Assembly (NCBI RefSeq): GCF_049701175.1
Contig: NZ_JBNATW010000005.1
Location: 1-64,000, forward strand
DNA length: 64,000 nt
Origin: Thermovenabulum sp049701175
GTDB taxonomy: Bacteria > Bacillota > Thermosediminibacteria > Thermosediminibacterales > Thermosediminibacteraceae
Direction: 5' to 3'
A program made the position numbers and the translations under genes. Position 1 is the first letter of the stretch. Every line of letters begins with the position of its first letter. The notes below the pieces were generated by a model. That model searched no databases, was not told the origin of the DNA, and saw only the letters and a program-made list of their open reading frames with translations. Shown here in pieces: positions 56,804 through 64,000 of the stretch.

Positions 56804-58120
56804 CTATTTCTTTTTCGATGCAATAATGTTATTTTTTGCAAGTCTAATCCACTGAGTAAGAGGAATATGTGCTGGGCAAACGTAAGCACAGCATCCGCAT
56901 TCTATGCAATCCATAGCGTGATACTGCTCTGCTTCAATCCATTTCCCTTTTTCTGCAAATTTTGCAAGGGTTGTAGGCAAAAGATGAATCGGGCATGCAT
57001 CAACACATCTTGCACATCTTATGCAATTTGAAGGCTCCTCAAGATTCACATCTTTCTTTTGAAGGACAAGTATACCTGAAGTCCCTTTAATCACCGGGAC
57101 ATCCAGTAAACCTTGAGCAAGGCCCATCATAGGCCCTCCCATTATCACTTTACCTATTTCGCCTTTGAAACCTCCGCATTGCTCAATAACTTCACTAAAA
57201 GGAGTACCAATTCTTATCAATAGATTTTTGGGTTCATTTACTCCAGTACCAGTTACCGTAGTAATCCTTTCAATAAGAGGCATACCTGTTTTCAAAGCTC
57301 TTGCAATTGCTGCACAGGTCCCAGCATTATCTACTATTACATGCACATCCATTGGGAGTCCTCCAGAAGGAACCTCTCTACCGGTAATTGCATTTATTAG
57401 CTGTTTTTCGCCACCCTGCGGATATTTTGTATCAAGTTCAACCACTTCAATGCCTTCGAATCCTTTGGCAGCTTTTTTTATTGCCTCAATTGCATCGGGT
57501 TTATTGTTTTCAATACCAATATAACCTTTCTTAACTCCTGTAGCCTTCATTATAGCACGAAGGCCAAACACCACATCTTCAGGGTGCTCAACCATTAAAC
57601 GGTGGTCAGCTGTCAAATACGGTTCACATTCTGCACCGTTTACAATAATGGTATCTATGGTCTTTCCGGGTGGTGGAGATAGCTTAACCTGAGTAGGGAA
57701 GCCCGCCCCTCCCATTCCTACTATACCTGCTTCTCTAATTATTGATTTTATTTCATCGGGTGTAAGTTCTTCTAAAGGTTTTGGTGGGTTAATGCCTTCG
57801 TAAATTTCGTCTTTCCCATCTGATTCAATTACAACTGACATTACAAGTGCTCCGGAGGGATGAGGCCTTGGTTCAACTGCAACAACTTTCCCAGAAATGC
57901 TTGAATGAACGGGCGCAGATACCGGTGCTTTTGCTTCACCAATTTTTTGGCCAACCTTTACCGTATCCCCCACTTTTACAATGGGTTCGCATGGAGCACC
58001 AACGTGCTGGCTCATAGGAATGATAACTTTTGAAGGAAGTTTTGCTTTTTCTACCGGTTTTTTATTGGTATATTCTTTATTATATTTAGGATGAATTCCA
58101 CCCTTGAAGGTTTTAAGCAT
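56804..58120 (-). CDS. rnfC: Rnf complex subunit RnfC
   Basis: NAD(H)-side subunit with FMN and [4Fe-4S] clusters, 438 residues. Features: FKGGIHPKYNKEYTNKKPVE at the start, GMGGAGFPTQVKLSPPPGK, IIVNGAECEPYLTADHRLMV, and the ferredoxin part CIRCARCVDACPIHLLPT and CIECGCCAYVCPAHIPLTQW. The ATG at 58120 was chosen; GAGAGGTG lies six bases before it. First gene of rnfCDGEAB. About 220 AT-rich bases upstream hold the promoter. Confidence 0.95.
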   Translation of the reverse strand: MLKTFKGGIHPKYNKEYTNKKPVEKAKLPSKVIIPMSQHVGAPCEPIVKVGDTVKVGQKIGEAKAPVSAPVHSSISGKVVAVEPRPHPSGALVMSVVIESDGKDEIYEGINPPKPLEELTPDEIKSIIREAGIVGMGGAGFPTQVKLSPPPGKTIDTIIVNGAECEPYLTADHRLMVEHPEDVVFGLRAIMKATGVKKGYIGIENNKPDAIEAIKKAAKGFEGIEVVELDTKYPQGGEKQLINAITGREVPSGGLPMDVHVIVDNAGTCAAIARALKTGMPLIERITTVTGTGVNEPKNLLIRIGTPFSEVIEQCGGFKGEIGKVIMGGPMMGLAQGLLDVPVIKGTSGILVLQKKDVNLEEPSNCIRCARCVDACPIHLLPTTLAKFAEKGKWIEAEQYHAMDCIECGCCAYVCPAHIPLTQWIRLAKNNIIASKKK

Positions 58121-58314
58121 AATCACCTCTCCTCTCATGGTTTCAAAAACCTTTTATATATTCGACATTATTTTTTTAAACCCTTTTAATTGAAAAAAAA
58201 TATTTTTTCACAAGTATCTTGTATACAAAAAAAACAAATACCAAAAAGATTATACAACAAATCATTATAAATTTCTATTAAATTTTTCGTTTTATCAATG
58301 TATAATATTAACAA

Positions 58315-58343
58315 AAAACCCCGCCTTTTATAGGCGGGGTTTT
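58315..58343. terminator. Terminator of the hydrogenase operon
   Basis: An 11-bp perfect stem AAAACCCCGCC / GGCGGGGTTTT over seven bases stands directly after the hydA stop on the minus strand, with T-rich flanks. Confidence 0.88.
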
Positions 58344-58360
58344 TGCTTAACCCTTATTAT

Positions 58361-60109
58361 TTATGCCTCGGGGTACATAGGTCTCCTTGTATAATGAGTA
58401 TGCAAAAGCTCATGGGATTTCTCGCTTAAAGGTTTCCCGAGGAATTCCTTATAAAGCTGCTTAACTGCCGGATTTTCATGAGATTTTCTTAAAGGCATTT
58501 TTCTATCCACTTCATATATTGCATTTCCTCTTACTTCTCTATAATCCAATTCCATTCTCTCCTCGGCGCTCAAAATTGGCTGACCGCCTCCTCCTACACA
58601 TCCTCCTGGGCAGCACATTATTTCTATGAAATGATAATTTGCTTCACCATTTTTTACCCTATCAAGGACCTTTCTTGCATTAGAAAGCCCATGAGCTACA
58701 GCTACGTTTACTTTTATACCATCTATATCAATTGTCGCCTCTTTTATACCTTCGACACCTCTAACCTCCGTAAATTCTATCCTTTCAAGCTCTTTACCCG
58801 TAACTATTTCGTATACCGTTCTCAAGGCTGCTTCCATTACACCACCGGTTGCACCGAAAATTGCACCCGCACCTGTAGATATCCCAAGAGGCTCATCGAA
58901 TTCTTCATCGGGCATCAAAGCAAGGTCGATACCAGCTTCTTTCAGCATCCTTGAAATTTCCCTTGTTGTTAGAACCACATCCACATCCTGATATCCACTT
59001 GATCTCATTTCAGGCCTTTGTGCTTCATATTTTTTGGCTGTACAAGGCATTATCGATACAACAAATATCTTTGAAGGGTCTATACCAGCTTTCTCAGCAT
59101 AATAAGTTTTTGCTATTGCTCCAAACATCTGCTGAGGAGATTTGCATGTAGAAAGATTATCCAAAAGTTCAGGGTAGTAGTGTTCGCAGAATTTTATCCA
59201 ACCGGGACTGCAGGAAGTAATTAAAGGCAGTTTTCCGCCGTGATTTAATCTTTCTAAAAACTCACTTCCTTCTTCCATTATTGTTAGGTCAGCAGCAAAG
59301 TCTGTATCAAATACACGATCAAAACCGAGTCTTCTTAATGCTGCTGGGATTTTCTTTGTTACAATAGCGCCCCTGCCGAGTCCAAATTCTTCCCCCAAAG
59401 AAACCCTAACTGCCGGTGCTATCTGCACAATTACGTGTTTTTCTGGATCCGCAATAGCCTGCCATACTTTATCAGTATCATCTTTTTCTTTCAGTGCACC
59501 TACAGGGCAAGCTAATATACACTGCCCGCAGTTTACACACGCCACTTCCGCAAGGCTTTTGTCAAATACCGGGGCAACCATGGTGTTAAAACCCCTATAA
59601 TTTGGAGATATTACCCCTACTCCCTGAACCTTATGACATACACTGACACAGCGCCTGCATAGAATACACTTTGAAGTATCTCTTACTATCGATGGTGAAA
59701 AATCATCGTATTTCGATTTATGCTTCTCTCCCTGATATCTAATAGACTTTATCCCTAATTCTTCAGCAAGTTTTTGTAATTCACAATTCAAATTCCTAAC
59801 ACAAGTGGGACATTCCAAATTATGATCTGATAACAAAAGTTCAAGGGTTGTTTTTCTGGACTCCCTCACTCGTGGAGTATTAGTAAAAACCTCCATGCCT
59901 TCAGAAGCAGGATATACACAGGAAGCCTGTAGATTTCTTGCACCTTTAACCTCAACAACACACATCCTGCAGGCACCAATCTCGTTTATACCTTTTAGAT
60001 AGCAGAGTGTAGGAATTTTAATGCCTAATTTTCTCGCTGCTTCTAAAACTGTAGTTCCCTTAGGTACCTGCACTTTCTGGCCATCTATAGTTAATGTAAC
60101 CATTTCCAT
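58361..60109 (-). CDS. hydA: [FeFe] hydrogenase HydA, NADH/ferredoxin-linked
   Basis: Catalytic subunit of a probable HydABC-type (electron-bifurcating or NAD-linked) hydrogenase; 582 residues. N-terminal [2Fe-2S] domain (LCYLKGINEIGACRMCVVEV), His-ligand [4Fe-4S] (DHNLECPTCVRNLNC), two [4Fe-4S] (CILCRRCVSVC, CVNCGQCILACPVGAL) and the H-cluster motifs TSCSPGWIKFCEHYYPEL, IMPCTAKKYEAQRPE and EIMCCPGGCVGGGGQP. The C-terminal small-subunit region is fused. The first motif reads TSCSPGW, not TSCCPGW. The ATG at 60109 was chosen. Last gene of the operon. Confidence 0.95.
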   Translation of the reverse strand: MEMVTLTIDGQKVQVPKGTTVLEAARKLGIKIPTLCYLKGINEIGACRMCVVEVKGARNLQASCVYPASEGMEVFTNTPRVRESRKTTLELLLSDHNLECPTCVRNLNCELQKLAEELGIKSIRYQGEKHKSKYDDFSPSIVRDTSKCILCRRCVSVCHKVQGVGVISPNYRGFNTMVAPVFDKSLAEVACVNCGQCILACPVGALKEKDDTDKVWQAIADPEKHVIVQIAPAVRVSLGEEFGLGRGAIVTKKIPAALRRLGFDRVFDTDFAADLTIMEEGSEFLERLNHGGKLPLITSCSPGWIKFCEHYYPELLDNLSTCKSPQQMFGAIAKTYYAEKAGIDPSKIFVVSIMPCTAKKYEAQRPEMRSSGYQDVDVVLTTREISRMLKEAGIDLALMPDEEFDEPLGISTGAGAIFGATGGVMEAALRTVYEIVTGKELERIEFTEVRGVEGIKEATIDIDGIKVNVAVAHGLSNARKVLDRVKNGEANYHFIEIMCCPGGCVGGGGQPILSAEERMELDYREVRGNAIYEVDRKMPLRKSHENPAVKQLYKEFLGKPLSEKSHELLHTHYTRRPMYPEA

Positions 60110-60131
60110 ATTAAAGTTCTCTCCCTTCACC

Positions 60132-61925
60132 TTATTTTTTCACAATAGCCCCGAACGGGCATCTATCAAAGCAGCTGTTGCATTTAATGCATTTTTCCTT
60201 ATCTATTACATGAGGCTGTCTTCTTTCTCCAGAGATAGCACCAACAGGACATACTTTTACGCAAAGGCCGCAACCCTTGCATTTTTCAGGATCTACTTCA
60301 TATTTTATTAATGCCTTGCAGGCACCAGCTGGGCATCTTTTCTCCTTTATATGAGCCTCATATTCATCCCTGAAATATCTTATTGTAGAAAGTACCGGGT
60401 TTGGTGCCGTCTGTCCCAATCCGCAAAGTGCAGAATCTTTTATGCTCTTAGCCAAGTTTTCTAAAAGTTCAATGTCTCCCTCTTTGCCTTCTCCGTTTGT
60501 AATCCTCTCTAATATTTCAAGCATTCGTTTTGTCCCTATACGGCAGGGCGGGCATTTTCCGCAGGACTCATCCTGAGTAAAGGTTAAGAAGAACTTAGCA
60601 ATATCTACCATGCAGTTATCCTCATCCATTACAATCATACCGCCGGAACCCATCATAGACCCTGCTTGAGTCAGTGTGTCGTATTCTATGGGCATATCAA
60701 GAAGCGATGCGGGTATACATCCGCCTGAAGGTCCCCCGGTTTGAACAGCTTTGAATTTTTTTCCGTTTGGTATTCCGCCGCCAATTTCAAAAATTACTTC
60801 CCTTAAAGTTGTCCCCATAGGGATTTCCACAAGACCGGTGTTGTTTATTTTCCCACCTATAGCAAATACTTTAGTACCTTTGCTCCTCTCAGTCCCAATG
60901 CTTGCAAACCAGTCTGCACCATTTAAAATAATGGGTGGAATATTGGCATAGGTTTCTACATTGTTTATAAGTGTGGGTTTTCCCCATAAGCCCTGTAAAG
61001 CAGGGAACGGCGGTCTCGGCCTCGGTTCACCCCTTCTACCCTCAATGGAAGCAAGCAAAGCGGTTTCCTCTCCGCAAACGAACGCGCCAGAACCAAGCCT
61101 TAAAAATATATCAAAATTAAAACCAGTTCCTAAAATGTTTTTGCCTAAAAGACCCCTTTCACGGGCTTGATTAATTGCAATCTCAAGTCTTTTTACCGCA
61201 ATCGGGTATTCTGCCCTTACGTAAATGTAACCCTCTTGAGCTCCAATTGCATAGCCAGCAATAGCCATAGCTTCTAATACCGAATGGGGGTCGCCTTCCA
61301 ATATGCTCCTGTCCATAAATGCACCAGGGTCTCCCTCATCCGCATTGCAAACAACGTATTTTACATCTCCAGGAGCATCCTTAGCAAACTGCCACTTCTT
61401 TCCTGTAGGAAAACCTCCGCCACCTCTTCCCCTTAAGCCAGACTTTGTAACCTCATCTATAACCTCCTGAGGAGTCATCTTTGTCAAAACCTTAGCCAGT
61501 GCCATATATCCATCATTTGCTATATACTCTTCAATTACCTCGGGGTTTATTATACCGCAGTTTCTAAGTGCAATCCTTTTTTGATGCTTGTAAAAGTTTA
61601 TATCGGTTAAAGCGCGCATCTTCTCTTCAGTAGCATGTTCTTTATAAAGCAATCTTTCCACTATTCTACCTTTTATTAAGTGTTCCTCAACTATCTCCGG
61701 TATATCTTCGGGTTTTACCCTGCAATAATAGCTGCCTTCCGGATAAATCAATACATTAGGCCCAAGTTCACAAAGACCTAAACAGCCTGTCTGAACCACC
61801 TTTACTTCTTTACCTAAACCTCTTTTTTCAATCTCCTTTTGAAAAGCCTCTATTACAGACTCGCTACCCGATGCTGTACAACCGGTTCCTTTGCAAACAA
61901 GCACATGCGCTCTATAAATCTCCAT
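60132..61925 (-). CDS. hydB: Hydrogenase subunit HydB (NuoF-like, FMN/NAD)
   Basis: NADH- and FMN-binding subunit, 597 residues. An N-terminal thioredoxin-like [2Fe-2S] domain (VCKGTGCTASGSESVIEAFQ) is followed by NAD/FMN sites SGLRGRGGGGFPTGKKWQFA, VCNADEGDPGAFMDRSILEG and GSGAFVCGEETALLASIEGR. A [4Fe-4S] CGKCPPCRIGTKRM and two C-terminal ferredoxin motifs (CKGCGLCVKVCPVGAI, CIKCNSCFDRCPFGAI) complete it. Length and domain order are those of HydB. Between the 124-residue [2Fe-2S] protein and HydA. Confidence 0.96.
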   Translation of the reverse strand: MEIYRAHVLVCKGTGCTASGSESVIEAFQKEIEKRGLGKEVKVVQTGCLGLCELGPNVLIYPEGSYYCRVKPEDIPEIVEEHLIKGRIVERLLYKEHATEEKMRALTDINFYKHQKRIALRNCGIINPEVIEEYIANDGYMALAKVLTKMTPQEVIDEVTKSGLRGRGGGGFPTGKKWQFAKDAPGDVKYVVCNADEGDPGAFMDRSILEGDPHSVLEAMAIAGYAIGAQEGYIYVRAEYPIAVKRLEIAINQARERGLLGKNILGTGFNFDIFLRLGSGAFVCGEETALLASIEGRRGEPRPRPPFPALQGLWGKPTLINNVETYANIPPIILNGADWFASIGTERSKGTKVFAIGGKINNTGLVEIPMGTTLREVIFEIGGGIPNGKKFKAVQTGGPSGGCIPASLLDMPIEYDTLTQAGSMMGSGGMIVMDEDNCMVDIAKFFLTFTQDESCGKCPPCRIGTKRMLEILERITNGEGKEGDIELLENLAKSIKDSALCGLGQTAPNPVLSTIRYFRDEYEAHIKEKRCPAGACKALIKYEVDPEKCKGCGLCVKVCPVGAISGERRQPHVIDKEKCIKCNSCFDRCPFGAIVKK

Positions 61926-61954
61926 TTTTAATCCTCCTCACAATAAAAGACTAT

Positions 61955-62329
61955 TTAAATATTTGGTATAACCCATTCTTCAATTATTTGATTATTGACA
62001 ATATGTTTAGCAACAATCTGGCGCGCTTTGTCCGGATCTAGGTTAACATAAGTTACTTTGGGCTGGCCCGGTTTAATTACATCTATCAAGGGCTCAAATT
62101 TGCAAAGCCCTATGCACCCTGTCTCGGTAACTATTACATCAGTGAGATTCCTCTTTTTGATTTCATCCAATATTGCAAGCAGAACCTGTCTTGCACCGGC
62201 AGAAATTCCGCAGGTACCCATACCTACAACAATACGAGTTTTGTTTTCATTGTCTTTCCTTAAGTTTATAAGGTCTTTTGCCTGTTCACGTATTTTTTCT
62301 AATTCCTCAATGGATTTTATAACTCCCAT
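61955..62329 (-). CDS. [2Fe-2S] thioredoxin-like protein in hyd operon
   Basis: A 124-residue ferredoxin-domain protein. Cluster ligands are probably GMGTCGISAGARQVLL (C) and VTETGCIGLCKFEPLIDVIK (two C), as in the NuoE-type fold. An N-terminal helix (KSIEELEKIREQAKDLINLR) precedes it. Between the GHKL ATPase gene and hydB. In some Clostridia this protein serves the hydrogenase directly; here NuoE-like HydC is encoded separately, so it is an extra electron-transfer domain. Confidence 0.88.
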   Translation of the reverse strand: MGVIKSIEELEKIREQAKDLINLRKDNENKTRIVVGMGTCGISAGARQVLLAILDEIKKRNLTDVIVTETGCIGLCKFEPLIDVIKPGQPKVTYVNLDPDKARQIVAKHIVNNQIIEEWVIPNI

Positions 62330-62332
62330 TCA

Positions 62333-62878
62333 TCACACCTCCAATATACTTTTAAGGTTACTTTCCACATAATCTTTTATAAATCCAAGCACTAAGGGGT
62401 TATTTATGGGAACATCCTTCAATCTCTCTTTTATTTCCTTTGTATCAAATACAAAAGATCTATCGTCTACTAAATGCTTATAAATGAAATCTACATTCGG
62501 ATACAATGCACATAATGTCACCAAAGTTTCCGCCATGTTCCCTAAGGGCTGAAGGTCTATATGATTTTTTATAAAAGTTGCTTCTACTTTTGTACCTAAT
62601 CCTATTTTTGAAGTTATCTTTAAGTCTCCTCCTGCCATTTTAGCTGCTTGAGCAAAAAGGGGTAGTCCCAGTCCTACCTTTCTTGTGGTCCTTGTTGTGA
62701 AAAAAGGGTCTAACACTTTTTCTAACATCTTTTCATCCATACCCTTGCCATTATCGACTATAGTAATTGTCATTAAATTTTGCTTATTATCTTCTACTAT
62801 TTGTATTTCTACCTCAGTTGCTCCTGCATTTATGGAATTTTCCACAATATCCAAAATATGAAGAGACAGCTCTTTCAT
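62333..62878 (-). CDS. Stand-alone GHKL ATPase in hydrogenase operon
   Basis: A 181-residue HATPase-domain protein. Visible motifs are N box LDIVENSINAGATEVEI, G1 VDNGKGMDEKMLE, FFTTRTTRKVGLGLPLF (F and G2 boxes) and a G-loop-like SKIGLGTKVEATF. There is no sensor, membrane part or phosphorylated-histidine domain. A further 60 residues follow the ATPase core (PNVDFIYKHLVDDRSFVFDT). Cotranscribed with hydC and hydB. It could be an anti-sigma-type serine kinase or a histidine-kinase remnant; partner unknown. Confidence 0.82.
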   Translation of the reverse strand: MKELSLHILDIVENSINAGATEVEIQIVEDNKQNLMTITIVDNGKGMDEKMLEKVLDPFFTTRTTRKVGLGLPLFAQAAKMAGGDLKITSKIGLGTKVEATFIKNHIDLQPLGNMAETLVTLCALYPNVDFIYKHLVDDRSFVFDTKEIKERLKDVPINNPLVLGFIKDYVESNLKSILEV

Positions 62879-62881
62879 GGC

Positions 62882-63367
62882 CTACTCATATTTTTTCAGG
62901 ATTTCGGGTACCTTATCGGGTGTAAGCCTTCCGTATACATCCTCATTTATTATTACCGTTGGGGCAAGTCCGCAGGCACCTACGCAGCGGCACGCATCGA
63001 GAGAAAATTTGATATCATCGGTAGTATCACCGACTTTTATCCCGAGTTCCTGTTCAAACCTTTCTAAAACCTTATTTGCACCCTTTACATAGCAGGCGGT
63101 ACCGAGACATACCCTAATTTGATATTTGCCCCTGGGCTTAATATTGAAAAAGGAATAAAACGTAATTGTACTGTATACCTCACTTAATGTTACATTTAGG
63201 CTTTCTGCAACCTTTTTTTGAACATCAAGGGGTAGGTATCCCATTATTCCCTGAGCTTCCTGCAATGCCTGCAAAAGCGCCCCCCTTTGCCCCTTATATT
63301 TTTCAAGCATTTCATCGATCTTTTTTAATTTTTCTTCATAATCAGCGGTTTTGATATTGGTTTCCAC
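62882..63367 (-). CDS. hydC: Hydrogenase subunit HydC (NuoE-like)
   Basis: Small [2Fe-2S] subunit of the HydABC hydrogenase, 161 residues. Features: GALLQALQEAQGIMGYLPLD, FNIKPRGKYQIRVCLGTACY and DACRCVGACGLAPTVIINED. Four cysteines bind the cluster (VCLGTACYVKG and ACRCVGACG). Start GTG at 63367 with GGAG eight bases before; an earlier GTG at 63376 is less well placed. First gene of the visible hyd operon, in the order hydC-GHKL-[2Fe-2S]-hydB-hydA. Confidence 0.94.
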   Translation of the reverse strand: METNIKTADYEEKLKKIDEMLEKYKGQRGALLQALQEAQGIMGYLPLDVQKKVAESLNVTLSEVYSTITFYSFFNIKPRGKYQIRVCLGTACYVKGANKVLERFEQELGIKVGDTTDDIKFSLDACRCVGACGLAPTVIINEDVYGRLTPDKVPEILKKYE

Positions 63368-63486
63368 GAAAATCACTCCTTTAACTTCATAAATTAAATT
63401 TAAAATTTAAAAATAAGTCCTTTTGACCTACCAGATCGTTAATTTTTTGTTAAAGTATTTTCTTTCACAATATGCTTTTTAAAAAA

Positions 63487-64000
63487 TTAACCTCTTATTG
63501 CAACCCTCCCTCCCTCTTGTTCCTTTATACACTTAAAAAATTCACCAATATTTAAATCCTCCATTAAGAAAAAGGTTTTTGGAGGCAATGCCATATCTAT
63601 CAAATTATGAGCATCAGAAGAACAGATTATAGCCTTATTTTCTTTAATCAATGTTTCAAAAATAGCTTTATCCATTAAGGCATTTTTTGAAATTTCTATT
63701 GCATCGGGGATTATATCTGGGGGAATAAAACCAAGGTTAGAAATTACACTATAATTCATCCTATCAATATGTGCAGGAATAAATATTCCTTCTAATTCCT
63801 TTACCTTGCTGTAAACTTCGTTTATGGAATATTTGACTGAAGTCAATAATAATTTTTCTTCAATCCCTATGATATCGCCCTTTTCATCAATAATATGCTG
63901 ATTACCAAATATTTCAGGCACATTTTTTTTATATAAAAGCCCTTCGTTGATGAATTTATCAAACTTCTCCATTTGGCATAAATCTCTAAAATAACACAAT
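63487..64000 (-). CDS. PHP-domain protein (3' part, start outside window)
   Basis: C-terminal 170 residues of a PHP-family metallohydrolase. Features: FIPAHIDRMNYSVISNLGFI (histidine metal ligand) and AIICSSDAHNLIDMALP (D and H ligands). The N-terminal HxH and first half are missing because the gene runs past the window edge; the apparent TTG at 63999 is not its start. PHP proteins of this kind often precede hyd operons in Clostridia. There is a gap of about 110 bases to hydC that could hold the hyd promoter. Confidence 0.78.
   Translation of the reverse strand, partial: LCYFRDLCQMEKFDKFINEGLLYKKNVPEIFGNQHIIDEKGDIIGIEEKLLLTSVKYSINEVYSKVKELEGIFIPAHIDRMNYSVISNLGFIPPDIIPDAIEISKNALMDKAIFETLIKENKAIICSSDAHNLIDMALPPKTFFLMEDLNIGEFFKCIKEQEGGRVAIRG

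Noticed and set aside
63420..63480. Possible Rex (NADH-sensing) site upstream of hydC
   Set aside because: TTGTTAAAG and TTTCACAA halves exist, but the spacing is longer than the TTGTTAA-N4-TTAACAA form, so it is not convincing.
47000..64000. Long plus-strand frames opposite mre, rnf and hyd genes
   Set aside because: They are antisense to well-supported genes and have no SD or family resemblance.
1..64000. Mobile elements, prophage, CRISPR arrays and rRNA
   Set aside because: Looked for and not seen; gene order is mostly conserved core with no transposase, integrase or regularly spaced repeats.

Overview
The window comes from the chromosome of a low-GC, anaerobic, endospore-forming bacterium of the class Clostridia. 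Four things point there. Spore genes are present: sleB-ypeB, spoIVFA-spoIVFB, cotJABC and a Spo0B-like gene. Oxygen-sensitive energy metabolism is present: a complete Rnf complex and two kinds of [FeFe] hydrogenase. A selenocysteine system is present (selA, selB, tRNA-Sec). Regulation is Firmicute-type: a T-box, a BirA operator, SD-rich starts and many TTG/GTG starts. I cannot name a genus. I see no rRNA, CRISPR array, prophage or insertion sequence.

Layout. 1-3.5 kb: a tungstate-type ABC permease and ATPase, preceded only by what looks like the tail of their lost binding protein, then a DUF2148 protein. 2.2-5.7 kb: the mrfB-mrfA (yprB-yprA) repair pair. 5.8-6.6 kb: three very small proteins, two of them cysteine-rich. 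6.6-9.8 kb: a probable hydrogen-sensing operon (thioredoxin-like [2Fe-2S] protein, HydS-type hydrogenase with PAS domain, PP2C phosphatase). 9.9-15.2 kb: a DUF421 membrane protein, a D,D-carboxypeptidase, a YabE-like 3D-domain protein and a lysine 6-aminotransferase. 15.3-21.1 kb: tRNA-Sec, selB, selA, a ComEA-like protein and a two-gene SufC/SufBD (SMS-type) iron-sulfur scaffold. 21.1-22.9 kb: a LysR regulator divergent from a TerC/YjbE-type membrane protein.

22.9-49.5 kb, almost all on the minus strand, is a long core cluster. Its gene order resembles the Bacillus subtilis maf-radC-mreBCD-minCD-spoIVFAB-rplU-ysxB-rpmA-spo0B-obg region. Here mrdA, minE, rodA, two radical-SAM-related genes, rng and sleB-ypeB are inserted, and nadD-yqeK-LCP-rsfS-leuS follow. 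This block couples cell shape, division-site selection, ribosome assembly and sporulation. spoIVFB is split by a ten-T run. Several very small membrane-peptide genes sit around sleB-ypeB and rng.

49.5-53 kb: a Gx-type transporter with a NusG-II protein, a CopZ-like chaperone with a 54-residue partner, bioY under a BirA operator, and cotJABC. 53-58.1 kb: rnfCDGEAB. 58.3-63.4 kb: a HydABC-type NADH- and ferredoxin-linked hydrogenase operon that also carries a stand-alone GHKL ATPase and a second [2Fe-2S] protein. The last gene is a PHP-domain protein cut by the window edge. Rnf and HydABC next to each other fit ferredoxin/NADH-based energy conservation with hydrogen turnover. The HydS/phosphatase operon and the orphan GHKL ATPase together suggest an undescribed hydrogen- or redox-sensing relay.
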